Shown: piece by piece, positions 43,574 through 52,502 of the stretch
Numbering within the stretch: position 1 is the stretch's first letter
Layout: each line of letters begins with the position of its first letter
Origin: JAXMDC01 sp046349035
GTDB lineage: Bacteria; Pseudomonadota; Alphaproteobacteria; Rhizobiales; Kaistiaceae
Length of the DNA: 64,000 nt
Direction of reading: 5' to 3'
Assembly: GCA_046349035.1 (NCBI GenBank)
Contig: JAXMDC010000002.1
Location: 1,068,722 to 1,132,721 of the forward strand
Made by a program: the position numbers and the translations under genes
Notes under the pieces: model-generated
Database searches by the model: none
Told to the model about the DNA's origin: nothing
The model's input: the letters and a program-made list of their open reading frames with translations, nothing else

Positions 43574-46288
43574 ATGGCCAACAAAATGCTTATCGACGCC
43601 TCGCACCCGGAGGAAACCCGGGTCGTGGTCGTCCGGGGGAACCGGGTTGAAGAGTTCGATTTCGAGTCAGCCAGCCGCCGACAGCTTCGCGGGAATATCT
43701 ATCTAGCCAAGGTCACGCGGGTTGAGCCGTCGCTGCAGGCGGCCTTCGTCGACTACGGCGGCAACCGCCACGGTTTCCTGGCTTTCTCCGAAATTCATCC
43801 CGACTACTATCAGATACCGGTTGCCGACCGGCAGGCGCTAATCGAGGCCGAACGGCGCGAAGCCGACGAGGCGGAAGAGCGCCAGAACGCACGCGAGGAA
43901 CGCGACCGTCGGGGGCGTCGCCGCGGCGCTAGCGCCCGCGCAGCGGCAGGCGCCTCAGAAGAAGCCGACGTCGGGGGGGAAGGACCAGAGCCCGAGGCCA
44001 ACAACGGCCAAGAAGAGTCGTCCGCTGCCTTCATCGAATCCGTCGAACCGGCGTCGGAGTCGCCTTGGCACGAGGCGGAAGAGGCGGCCGTGCCGGAGGC
44101 CCAACTCGACGAAGGGACCGAAGTCGACGAAGAGGGAGAAGGTGCCGCGGACGACAATGGCGGCCCGGCCATGCCGGCGGCTACACCGCGCGACCCTAGC
44201 GTAAGCGCCCCAGCGGAGGCTCTGGCGGAAGAATCCGGTGACGAACGCCCCTTCCTGGAGGGCGCGCCCTCGACCGTTGAAGACGTGTCCGAAGGGGACA
44301 ATCCCGAAGAAGATGCCGTCGAATCGGTAGGCGCCGAAGACGCCATGGAGGAAGTGCCGGAACGTCGTCGCGGGCGCGCACGCCAGTACAAGATCCAGGA
44401 GGTGATCAAGCGCCGGCAGGTTCTGCTCGTGCAGGTCGTGAAGGAGGAGCGGGGCAACAAAGGTGCCGCGTTGACTACTTATCTGTCGCTCGCGGGGCGT
44501 TACTCGGTGCTCATGCCGAATACCGCCCGTGGCGGCGGCATATCCCGCAAGATAACGTCCATCACCGATCGTAAGCGCCTCAAACAGGTCGCCGCGGACC
44601 TTGAGGTGCCCGAAGGCATGGGCGTCATACTTCGGACTGCCGGCGCCAGCCGCACGCGCGCGGAGGTCAAACGCGACTTCGAGTACCTGCTGCGGCTCTG
44701 GGAAAACGTCCGCGAACTGACTCTCCGCTCGACCGCGCCGACCCTCGTCTACGAGGAAGGCAGCCTCATCAAGCGGTCGATCCGCGACCTCTACAACAAG
44801 GACATCGACGAGGTTCTCGTCGCCGGCGATGACGGCTATCGCGAAGCCAAGGACTTCATGCGCATGCTGATGCCCAGCCATGCCAAGAACGTCCAGCCCT
44901 ATCGCGAAGCGCAACCGCTCTTTGCCCGCAACAGCATTGAAGCGCAGTTGGATGCGATGTTCTCGCCGCAGGTGACGCTGCGCTCGGGTGGTTACATCGT
45001 CATCAACCAGACCGAGGCCCTGGTCTCGATCGACGTCAACTCCGGGCGCTCCACACGCGAGCACAACATCGAAGACACCGCTCTTCAGACCAATCTCGAA
45101 GCGGCCGAGGAGGTGGCGCGACAACTCAGGCTGCGCGACCTCGCCGGCCTCATCGTCATCGACTTCATCGACATGGAGGAGAAGCGAAACAATCGCTCCG
45201 TCGAAAAGCGGCTGAAGGATTGCCTCAAGAATGACCGGGCCCGCATCCAGGTGGGACGTATCTCCCATTTCGGACTGCTCGAGATGTCCCGGCAGCGCAT
45301 TCGCACCGGCGTCGTCGAGTCCACCACTGACGTCTGCCCGCATTGCCAAGGCACTGGGCACATCAGGGCCCCCTCCTCGGTCTCGCTGCATGTTCTGCGT
45401 TCGCTGGAGGAGAACCTCCTGCGCGGTGCAACGCACAACCTCACGATCCGCACCAAAACCCCGGTCGCGCTTTACATCCTCAACCAGAAACGCGGTCATC
45501 TTGCCGAGTTGGAGTCCCGCTTCGGAATATCCATCACGGTTGTCGCCGACGACTCTGTTTCAAGCGGTTCGCACTTCACGCTGGAGCGGGGCGAAGCGGT
45601 AACCGGCCGCACGATCGAACCAACGACAATCCAGCCGACAAGCGTCACGCCCGCGCGCCTCGAACCGGAGGCGGAAGCGGCCATAGACGCAGGTGAGGAA
45701 GGAGCGGAAGCCGCCGAGGCAGAGGCCGATGACGAACCGGCGAAAGCGGCCGAGCACGGTCCTCGGGAACAAGGGGCTGACGAGCGGCGCAGGCGCCGGC
45801 GTCGGCGCCGCGGCGGCCGCCGCGATGGCGGTTCAGTCGAAGGGGCCGAGCCGACATCGCGTTCGATCGAGACCGCCGCCGACGACGAACGGGGCCCCGC
45901 CCCCGAAGAACGCACGGGCGGCCGTATGGCCGAGGGTGAGGCCGACCGCGGGCGGCGGCGGCGGCGTGGACGCCGCGGCGGACGACGCGGCGACCGACGC
46001 GAAAACGGGTCGCAGTCGCAGCTCAGCGATGACGCTGTGAGCTTCGACGGCGAGTCGGCCGGCAGAGTCGAGCGGTCAGTCGCGGGCGACGAAAGCCGGA
46101 GTCCGGCTCAGCGGCCAGTCGACCAGTCGGGCGGGGAATCTCGAGCCTCGTTTGGTCGGGAGCCCGAAAGCGCACCGCGCGACGAGCGTCCATCTGAGGC
46201 GGCCTCGGCGCCAGAACGCCGCGAGCCGCCGGAAGATCCGAACGCACCCAAGCGTGGTGGCTGGTGGCAACGCCGAGGCTTCTTCTGA
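43574..46288 (+). CDS. rne: Ribonuclease E
   Basis: 904 residues. Endonuclease and scaffold of the RNA degradosome. An S1 RNA-binding domain begins near residue 38 (GNIYLAKVTRVEPSLQAAF) but is interrupted by a ~180-residue acidic, low-complexity insert (~95-275) before it resumes at KRRQVLLVQVVKEERG; such inserts are typical of alphaproteobacterial RNase E. Catalytic aspartates are in VSIDVNSG and VIDFIDM. The zinc-link is CPHCQGTG. The last ~200 residues are Arg/Glu/Gly-rich and disordered, probably binding RNA and partners. ATG 43574 is preceded by GAGGAG at 43558-43563. NDUFA12 follows by 44 bases. Confidence 0.96.
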   Translation: MANKMLIDASHPEETRVVVVRGNRVEEFDFESASRRQLRGNIYLAKVTRVEPSLQAAFVDYGGNRHGFLAFSEIHPDYYQIPVADRQALIEAERREADEAEERQNAREERDRRGRRRGASARAAAGASEEADVGGEGPEPEANNGQEESSAAFIESVEPASESPWHEAEEAAVPEAQLDEGTEVDEEGEGAADDNGGPAMPAATPRDPSVSAPAEALAEESGDERPFLEGAPSTVEDVSEGDNPEEDAVESVGAEDAMEEVPERRRGRARQYKIQEVIKRRQVLLVQVVKEERGNKGAALTTYLSLAGRYSVLMPNTARGGGISRKITSITDRKRLKQVAADLEVPEGMGVILRTAGASRTRAEVKRDFEYLLRLWENVRELTLRSTAPTLVYEEGSLIKRSIRDLYNKDIDEVLVAGDDGYREAKDFMRMLMPSHAKNVQPYREAQPLFARNSIEAQLDAMFSPQVTLRSGGYIVINQTEALVSIDVNSGRSTREHNIEDTALQTNLEAAEEVARQLRLRDLAGLIVIDFIDMEEKRNNRSVEKRLKDCLKNDRARIQVGRISHFGLLEMSRQRIRTGVVESTTDVCPHCQGTGHIRAPSSVSLHVLRSLEENLLRGATHNLTIRTKTPVALYILNQKRGHLAELESRFGISITVVADDSVSSGSHFTLERGEAVTGRTIEPTTIQPTSVTPARLEPEAEAAIDAGEEGAEAAEAEADDEPAKAAEHGPREQGADERRRRRRRRRGGRRDGGSVEGAEPTSRSIETAADDERGPAPEERTGGRMAEGEADRGRRRRRGRRGGRRGDRRENGSQSQLSDDAVSFDGESAGRVERSVAGDESRSPAQRPVDQSGGESRASFGREPESAPRDERPSEAASAPERREPPEDPNAPKRGGWWQRRGFF

Positions 46289-46332
46289 TAGGTTCCGCGG
46301 CGACCCTGACTTTCCGCAGCGTGTGAAATGCA

Positions 46333-46710
46333 ATGAAACGACTGCTGACCCTGATCTTCAGCTGGTGGAGCGGCCAGACCATCGGTACACGGTTGTTCAC
46401 CCTGCGCAGAGGGATCGCGGTCGGAGCCGACGAAGCAGGCAACCGCTACTATCGCGAACGCCGTGGTAGCCGCCGCTGGGTGATTTTTGCCGGTCAAAGC
46501 GAGGCAACCGCGGTCCCGCCGGCGTGGAACGCGTGGCTGCGACACGTGGTCGACGAGCCGCCATCGATCGCGACCGCGAGGCCGCACGCCTGGCAGCAAC
46601 CGCACCGGCCCAACCCGACCGGGACCGGACAAGCCTATCGGCCGCCGGGTTCGCTGGCGGCGCCGCGCGCGCGCAAAGTCTCGGGCGACTACGAGGCCTG
46701 GACTCCCTGA
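46333..46710 (+). CDS. NDUFA12-family complex I accessory protein
   Basis: 125 residues. NADH:ubiquinone oxidoreductase 17.2 kDa subunit family, one of the few accessory subunits alphaproteobacteria share with mitochondria. The signature is the compact core with GTRLFTLRRG, AGNRYYRERRG, RRWVIFAG and PPAWNAWLRHVVDEPP. It has no haem or metal motif and acts in assembly or stability of complex I. The start ATG 46333 lies 44 bases after rne. The C-terminus is Pro/Arg-rich. Confidence 0.9.
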   Translation: MKRLLTLIFSWWSGQTIGTRLFTLRRGIAVGADEAGNRYYRERRGSRRWVIFAGQSEATAVPPAWNAWLRHVVDEPPSIATARPHAWQQPHRPNPTGTGQAYRPPGSLAAPRARKVSGDYEAWTP

Positions 46711-46732
46711 ATAACAAGGCGGGGCCGTCACA

Positions 46733-47500
46733 GTGACCGAGCAGCGCTGGTCGCCAACCGCTTATGCCGAAGCGGCTGGCTTCGTCTCTGCGTTAGGCAA
46801 CGATGTGGTTACCTGGCTTGCCCCTCAACCGGGCGAACGGATTCTGGATCTAGGCTGCGGTGACGGCACGTTGATGCAAGCGATCGCCGCCACCGGCGCA
46901 GATGTCCGAGGGGTTGACGCCAGCAGCGAGATGGTTGGCGCCTGTCGCGCAAAAGGGCTGCAGGCCGATCCGGGTCGCGGTGAGGCTCTTCGCTTCGATC
47001 GCGAGTTCGATGCCGTCTTCTCCAACGCTGCGCTCCATTGGATGAAGAACGCGCCATCAGTCATCTCAGGGGTCGCTCGGGCGTTAAGGCCCGGGGGACG
47101 TTTCGTCGCGGAGTTCGGCGGCTTCGGCAATGTCGCGGCGATCCGGGCGGCGATGATCGCGGTCGCTCGCGCTCGAGGGCGCAATCCCGCCCCCGCCGAC
47201 CCCTGGTATTTTCCGACCGCGGAAGAATACTCCGACCTGCTGACGGCCGGAGGCTTTGCCGTTGATCGCATTCTTCTGTTCGCCCGCCCTACCCCGCTTC
47301 CCGAATCGGGAATAAGGGGATGGTTGAGCCTGTTTCGGGCTCCGTTCATCGACCAGTTTGCCCCGGGCTCGGACCGCGAATCCGTCCTCGCCGATATTGA
47401 GGCCGCGCTCGCGCCGCTCCGCCTTCGCAACGGAACCTGGGTCGCCGACTATGTGCGTCTTAGATTCTCGGCGCGACTCAAGACCGGGCCCGTGGGTTAG
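46733..47500 (+). CDS. Class I SAM-dependent methyltransferase
   Basis: 255 residues from a GTG start. Rossmann fold of the UbiE/BioC type: SAM motif I ILDLGCGDGTLMQ at ~38-50, acidic end of strand 2 VRGVDASSEMV, motif III region ALHWMKNAPSVISGVARAL. The substrate is not evident; sequence and size resemble tocopherol/trans-aconitate-type methyltransferases. It follows NDUFA12 by 22 bases and its stop overlaps the convergent receiver gene stop by three bases (TTAG). Confidence 0.82.
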   Translation: MTEQRWSPTAYAEAAGFVSALGNDVVTWLAPQPGERILDLGCGDGTLMQAIAATGADVRGVDASSEMVGACRAKGLQADPGRGEALRFDREFDAVFSNAALHWMKNAPSVISGVARALRPGGRFVAEFGGFGNVAAIRAAMIAVARARGRNPAPADPWYFPTAEEYSDLLTAGGFAVDRILLFARPTPLPESGIRGWLSLFRAPFIDQFAPGSDRESVLADIEAALAPLRLRNGTWVADYVRLRFSARLKTGPVG

Positions 47501-48093
47501 CGTCGCTTCCCCAGGAGTGCTCCGTATCCCCGACCTGCTGGCAATGGGCCGAGGTCCGCTGTTTCGATGTCCTCGACTGCCAACGGCAGATTCTCGTCGC
47601 CCTCCTGCAGCGAGCTCATGCTCTCTGGCTGTCCGTCGACGCCGACGGGGGCATAGCCTTGATCGGTCAGTCCCATCTGCCGCGAATCAGCGACGATTCT
47701 CTGGATCGCCAGCCGCAAGACTGACGGAGAGAGCGGCTTGATGAGGAAGGCATGCGCTCCTGCGCGCTGGCTGTACTCCACGACTCGCCGCGTCGTCGGC
47801 GCTGAGATGAGGACAAACGGGGTGAGGCACAGTGGCGCTCGATCGGGCGCGCGCGCCCGGCGCAGCAACGCCAGCCCGTTGGTCGGACTCATCTGCGCCT
47901 CGGCAATGACAAGATGCGGCGAATCCACAGTCAACGCCTGGAGTGCATGATCGGCATCGGTGAAAGTGCGGATCCGACGAACGCGATACGCGGTCAACAT
48001 CGAGCAGATCAGCGCCTGCATCGGGCGCGAATCGTCGACGACGGCAACGTCGAGCTTGTCCAGCGCAAGCCCAAAGGCTGCGTGAGCTGGCAT
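47497..48093 (-). CDS. CheY-like receiver protein lacking the phosphoacceptor aspartate
   Basis: 198 residues: one receiver domain (~12-135) followed by ~60 residues with no recognisable output domain. The acidic pocket DD (20-21), Ser97 and Lys119 (FLIKPLSP) are kept, but the phosphorylation site, normally D in a DLVITD-type motif, reads HLVIAEAQM, with Glu65 in the Asp position. Glutamate can mimic a phosphorylated state, so this may be a constitutively active or pseudo-receiver. No histidine kinase lies nearby. The start ATG 48091-48093 looks right; nrdJ is divergent, 468 bases away. Confidence 0.82.
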   Translation of the reverse strand: MPAHAAFGLALDKLDVAVVDDSRPMQALICSMLTAYRVRRIRTFTDADHALQALTVDSPHLVIAEAQMSPTNGLALLRRARAPDRAPLCLTPFVLISAPTTRRVVEYSQRAGAHAFLIKPLSPSVLRLAIQRIVADSRQMGLTDQGYAPVGVDGQPESMSSLQEGDENLPLAVEDIETADLGPLPAGRGYGALLGKRR

Positions 48094-48452
48094 GTGATTC
48101 CCCTGACTGCGACCCTATTTAGTGCCGATCGCTTAAGGCCAGGTTGCGGCCCGCCGGGAAGTAGCAGCGCGATCCCGATACGCGTGGCGCAATCGTCACG
48201 GCCAAGCGCCGCGGCGCCGTCCGAAACCCCCTCTTCCCGCTTTTCACACACCCCGGAACGGATGTGACATTTCGTTGACGCTCGCCGAAGACTCGGACTA
48301 GCGTTCGACCCTCTGTGGCGTCCTGCGGCTCCTGAAATCAGGCGCCCGCGTCTCCTTCACACGAGTTCTGTGGAGATGTCTTTTCCGCAAGCTGCGCAAG
48401 CTTGGCGGGAGGGGATTGTGCGTGTCCGCCGGTCGAAGAGGTCGGAGCGTTA

Positions 48453-48468
48453 GCACAATATTTAGTGG
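48453..48468. promoter_or_regulatory. NrdR box 1 upstream of nrdJ
   Basis: GCACAATATTTAGTGG: its central 14 bases fit the NrdR consensus CACWATATWTWGTG exactly. NrdR is the Zn/ATP-cone repressor of ribonucleotide reductase genes. It is paired with a second box 32 bases downstream, about three helical turns, as NrdR operators usually are. Confidence 0.8.
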
Positions 48469-48484
48469 TTGAATGACAATATAA

Positions 48485-48500
48485 ACGCGATATATGGTGT
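48485..48500. promoter_or_regulatory. NrdR box 2 upstream of nrdJ
   Basis: ACGCGATATATGGTGT: a weaker match to the NrdR consensus, with the ATATAT core and GTGT end kept. It starts 32 bases after box 1, on the same face of the helix, and lies next to the TATAAA that may be the -10 element, so bound NrdR would block polymerase. Confidence 0.7.
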
Positions 48501-48561
48501 AGAGGCTTTGCGCGGGGGAACGCGAGGCTAATCACCGAACGGACCATCGAGGGGGTAACGG

Positions 48562-51500
48562 ATGCGGGTTTCACGGCACTACACCGAGCAGGGGAAATCC
48601 CCGTACACGGCGATCGCGTTTCGCCAGGCCAAGAGCGAGATTCGAAATCCCGACGGCTCGGTCGTCTTCCGCCTCGACAATGTCGCGGTGCCAGAGGCGT
48701 GGAGCCAGGTGGCGGCCGACATCCTCGCCCAGAAGTACTTCCGCAAGGCCGGCGTCCCCGCGAAGCTGAAGCGAGTCGAGGAAAATGGCGTGCCGTCGTT
48801 CCTATGGCGCTCGGTTGCCGACGACGCAGCGCTTGCGGCCTTACCGGAAGCGGAACGAACTGTCGGCGAGACCGATTCGCGTCAGGTCTTCGACCGACTC
48901 GCCGGCACCTGGACATACTGGGGCTGGAAGGGCCGCTATTTCGACACCGAACAGGACGCAGAAGCGTTCTTCGACGAACTCCGCTTCATGCTCGCCATGC
49001 AGATGGCGGCGCCCAACTCGCCACAGTGGTTCAACACTGGACTGCATTGGGCCTACGGCATCGACGGTCCGAGCCAAGGCCATTTCTACGCCGACATGGC
49101 GACTGGCGCGATTCGCCCCTCCCGTTCGGCCTACGAGCACCCGCAGCCGCACGCCTGCTTCATCCAGGGCATCGCCGACGACCTCGTCAATGAGGGCGGC
49201 ATCATGGACCTTTGGGTGCGCGAAGCACGCCTTTTCAAATATGGCTCCGGCACCGGCTCGAACTTCTCGCGCCTGCGTGGCGAAGGCGAGCGCCTCTCGG
49301 GCGGCGGCCGCTCGTCGGGCCTGATGAGCTTCCTCAAGATCGGCGACCGCGCCGCCGGCGCGATCAAGTCCGGCGGCACCACCCGCCGCGCCGCAAAGAT
49401 GGTGGTCGTCGACGTCGACCATCCCGACATCGAATCCTACATCAACTGGAAGGTGAAGGAGGAGCAAAAGGTCGCCGCACTCGTCACCGGCTCCCGCACC
49501 ATCCAGCCGCATCTCAAGGCCATCATGCGCGCCTGCGTGAACTGCGAAGGCGACGGCGATGCCTGTTTCGACCCTAATCAGAACCCGGCTCTGAAGCGCG
49601 AAATCCGCGCCGCCAAGAAGGCGCAGGTACCGGAGAACTACATCCGCCGGGTCGTCCAGTTCGCTCGCCAGGGCTTCAAGGACATCGATTTCCCGACCTT
49701 CGACACCGATTGGGATTCGGAGGCTTATCTGACCGTCTCCGGTCAGAATTCCAACAATTCGGTCCGTGTTGGCGACGACTTCCTGAAGGCGGTCGAAGAA
49801 GACAAGGATTGGAACCTCACCGCCCGCATCACCGGCAAGGTGGTCAAGACGCTGAAGGCGCGAGATCTCTGGGAGCAGATCGGTGTGGCCGCCTGGGGTT
49901 CTGCGGATCCCGGTCTCCAGTATCACACGACTATCAACGACTGGCACACTTGCCCGGTGTCGGGACCGATCCGCGCATCCAATCCGTGCTCGGAATACAT
50001 GTTCCTCGACGACACGGCCTGCAATCTCGCCTCGCTTAACCTGCTCGCCTTCCGCAAAGCCGACCGCAGCTTCGACATCGCTTCCTTCGAACACGCCTGC
50101 CGACTCTGGACGGTCGTGCTCGAAATCTCGGTGACGATGGCGCAGTTCCCTTCGCGCAAGATCGCCGAGTTGAGCTACCGCTACCGCACTCTCGGTCTCG
50201 GCTATGCCAATATCGGCGGCCTGTTGATGAGCGATGGCGTCCCCTATGACAGTGCTGCGGGCCGCGCCATCGCCGGCGCCATCACCGCACTGATGACCGG
50301 CATTTCCTACGCGACATCAGCGGAAATGGCAGGCGAACTCGGCCCCTTCCCGGGCTACGAGCCGAACAAGACATCGATGCTGCGGGTGATCCGCAACCAT
50401 GCCCGGGCCGCTCGAGCCGAAACTTCGGGATACGAGGGTCTCTCGACCCTCCCGGTGCCGCTCGATCATGCTTCGGTTCCCGACCGCCGCCTCGTCGCGC
50501 ACGCCGTTGCGGCGTGGGAGAAGGCGCTCGAACTGGGCGAAGCCAGCGGCTTCCGCAACGCTCAGGCAACGGTGATCGCCCCGACCGGCACGATCGGCCT
50601 CGTCATGGACTGCGATACCACCGGCATCGAGCCCGACTTCGCGCTGGTGAAGTTCAAGAAGCTCGCCGGCGGCGGCTACTTCAAGATCATCAACCGCGCC
50701 GTTCCCGAGGCCCTCGCCAGCCTTGGCTATGCCGAGGACAAGATTGAGGAAATCGTCGCCTATGCGGTCGGCCGCGCGTCACTGAAAGGCGCCCCGGGCG
50801 TCAACCACGAAACTCTGAAGGAGCGCGGCTTCACCGATGAGAAGATCGCCGCGGTCGAAGCGAGCCTCGCCTCCGCCTTCGACATCAAGTTCGCGTTCAA
50901 CAAATGGAGCCTCGGCGAGGATTTCTGCCGGACCGCGCTGAAGCTGAGCGATGCGCAGCTCAACGATCCGGCCCTCGACCTTCTTGCCGCCCTCGGCTTC
51001 ACCAAGCAGTCGATCGAGGCGGCCAACCTCTATTGCTGCGGTGCCATGACCGTCGAAGGAGCGCCCGGCCTCAAGCCCGAGCACCTGGCGGTCTTCGACT
51101 GCGCCAATCCCTGCGGGCGGATCGGCAAGCGCTACCTCTCGGTCGAGAGCCATATCCGCATGATGGCGGCGGCGCAGCCGTTCATCTCCGGCGCCATCTC
51201 CAAGACCATCAATATGCCGAACGAGGCGACGGTCGAGGAGTGCAAGGACGCCTACATGCTGTCCTGGCGCCTCGCCCTCAAGGCCAACGCCCTCTACCGC
51301 GACGGTTCCAAGCTCTCGCAGCCGCTGCAGTCGATTCTGATCGCCGACGAGGAGGATGACGCCGAGGAGGTCGCGGCGGCCCTTGCGGCGACGCGGCCGG
51401 CGGCGGTCCGCGCCGAGACGATTGCTGAGCGGATTGTCGAGCGCATTGTCGAGAAGGCGGTGCGCGAGCGCGAGCGGCTGCCCGATCGCCGGACCGGCTA

Positions 51501-52368
51501 TACCCAGAAGGCCATCGTCGGCGGCCACAAGGTGTATCTGCGGACCGGCGAGTACAAGGACGGTCGCCTGGGCGAGATCTTCATCGACATGCACAAGGAA
51601 GGCGCGGCCTTCCGCTCGCTGATGAACAACTTCGCCATCGCCATCTCGCTCGGCCTGCAATACGGCGTGCCGCTCGACGAATATGTCGAGGCCTTCACCT
51701 TCACCCGCTTCGAGCCGGCCGGCTTTGTCCAGGGCAACGAGGCAATCAAGAACGCGACCTCGATCCTCGACTACGTCTTCCGCGAACTGGCGATCTCCTA
51801 TCTCGCCCGTCACGACCTTGCCCACGTCAGTCCCGAGGACATCGGCGCGACCGCCATTGGCAGCGGGGAGAACCAAGGCAAGGCGCCGCCAGAGGCGATC
51901 GTCTCGCATGGCCTCATCCGCCGTGACGCCAGCCGCTTCCGCGTCGTCGACCGCGACCTCGACGGCACGCCGCGCGGTGGCGCGGCGACCGCCCTCGGCA
52001 CACGCGGCGCGACCGCATTGGCGGCGCAAACGGCCCCGGCTCCGGCCACCCGTCGCGAGCCGCAGGCCCTCGGCCTCGTCGAGACCGAAGCGGAGGAGGA
52101 TACAGCCCTTCGCCGCCGCGCCGCACCGGCCGCCCACGCCAAGACCGCAACCACGCTTCGCGCCAGCGCCACCGCAGCCACCGCTGAACACAGTCACGGC
52201 AGCGCCGGGTCGAGTGATGCTTCTGGCGGCGTCGCCGCCAAGATCGCCGCGGCGCGGATGAAGGGTTATGTCGGCGAAGCTTGCTCCGAGTGCGGCAACT
52301 TCACGATGGTCCGCAACGGCACCTGCCTGAAGTGCGACACCTGCGGCTCGACGAGCGGCTGTAGCTAA
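48562..52368 (+). CDS. nrdJ: Adenosylcobalamin-dependent (class II) ribonucleoside-diphosphate reductase
   Basis: 1268 residues. It reduces ribonucleotides to deoxyribonucleotides using B12 radical chemistry, so it works with or without oxygen. Catalytic-domain landmarks are QPHACFIQGIADDL, NPCSEYMFLDDTACNLASLNL split by the active-site loop, VIAPTGTIGLVMDCDTTGIEP and ISGAISKTINMPNEATVEE. Residues ~1120-1235 are a long Ala/Thr/Arg-rich linker, then a C-terminal zinc-like tail with CSEC and CLKCDTC that probably re-reduces the active site. It is preceded by two NrdR boxes and followed by a strong terminator, so it is a single-gene unit. Confidence 0.97.
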   Translation: MRVSRHYTEQGKSPYTAIAFRQAKSEIRNPDGSVVFRLDNVAVPEAWSQVAADILAQKYFRKAGVPAKLKRVEENGVPSFLWRSVADDAALAALPEAERTVGETDSRQVFDRLAGTWTYWGWKGRYFDTEQDAEAFFDELRFMLAMQMAAPNSPQWFNTGLHWAYGIDGPSQGHFYADMATGAIRPSRSAYEHPQPHACFIQGIADDLVNEGGIMDLWVREARLFKYGSGTGSNFSRLRGEGERLSGGGRSSGLMSFLKIGDRAAGAIKSGGTTRRAAKMVVVDVDHPDIESYINWKVKEEQKVAALVTGSRTIQPHLKAIMRACVNCEGDGDACFDPNQNPALKREIRAAKKAQVPENYIRRVVQFARQGFKDIDFPTFDTDWDSEAYLTVSGQNSNNSVRVGDDFLKAVEEDKDWNLTARITGKVVKTLKARDLWEQIGVAAWGSADPGLQYHTTINDWHTCPVSGPIRASNPCSEYMFLDDTACNLASLNLLAFRKADRSFDIASFEHACRLWTVVLEISVTMAQFPSRKIAELSYRYRTLGLGYANIGGLLMSDGVPYDSAAGRAIAGAITALMTGISYATSAEMAGELGPFPGYEPNKTSMLRVIRNHARAARAETSGYEGLSTLPVPLDHASVPDRRLVAHAVAAWEKALELGEASGFRNAQATVIAPTGTIGLVMDCDTTGIEPDFALVKFKKLAGGGYFKIINRAVPEALASLGYAEDKIEEIVAYAVGRASLKGAPGVNHETLKERGFTDEKIAAVEASLASAFDIKFAFNKWSLGEDFCRTALKLSDAQLNDPALDLLAALGFTKQSIEAANLYCCGAMTVEGAPGLKPEHLAVFDCANPCGRIGKRYLSVESHIRMMAAAQPFISGAISKTINMPNEATVEECKDAYMLSWRLALKANALYRDGSKLSQPLQSILIADEEDDAEEVAAALAATRPAAVRAETIAERIVERIVEKAVRERERLPDRRTGYTQKAIVGGHKVYLRTGEYKDGRLGEIFIDMHKEGAAFRSLMNNFAIAISLGLQYGVPLDEYVEAFTFTRFEPAGFVQGNEAIKNATSILDYVFRELAISYLARHDLAHVSPEDIGATAIGSGENQGKAPPEAIVSHGLIRRDASRFRVVDRDLDGTPRGGAATALGTRGATALAAQTAPAPATRREPQALGLVETEAEEDTALRRRAAPAAHAKTATTLRASATAATAEHSHGSAGSSDASGGVAAKIAAARMKGYVGEACSECGNFTMVRNGTCLKCDTCGSTSGCS

Positions 52369-52390
52369 ACTCGCTCCACTGGTGACACGA

Positions 52391-52422
52391 AGCCCGGGTC
52401 ACGGCCCGGGCTTTCCGTTTTC
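52391..52422 (+). terminator. Rho-independent terminator of nrdJ
   Basis: Stem AGCCCGGG / CCCGGGCT with a 6-base loop, followed by TTCCGTTTT, 22 bases after the nrdJ stop. Confidence 0.85.
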
Positions 52423-52502
52423 CAGTGCCTCCCGGCCGCCTAAGCCTTAATCCCCGCTTTACCCTGTTCCTCTAGCCTCCCAGAGGTTGCGGAGGTTTCG
52501 GC

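Larger units (their letters stand above)
48094..48561. other. Intergenic region upstream of nrdJ
   Basis: 468 bases, with no supportable gene. The downstream part carries two NrdR boxes and an AT-rich core (48450-48500) that contains a TATAAA at 48480-48485, a possible -10 element of the nrdJ promoter. The upstream half should contain the receiver gene promoter on the minus strand; none was pinpointed. No cobalamin riboswitch fold was recognised despite the B12-dependent product. Confidence 0.55.

Noticed and set aside
43955..45499. 514-codon open frame opposite rne
   Set aside because: Shadow of RNase E; no homology-like motifs.
48301..48561. Cobalamin riboswitch before nrdJ
   Set aside because: No B12-box-like sequence or multi-stem fold recognised in the leader; NrdR boxes explain the regulation better.
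50779..52197. 472-codon open frame opposite nrdJ
   Set aside because: Shadow of the reductase C-terminal part; low-complexity Arg/Gly/Ala composition.
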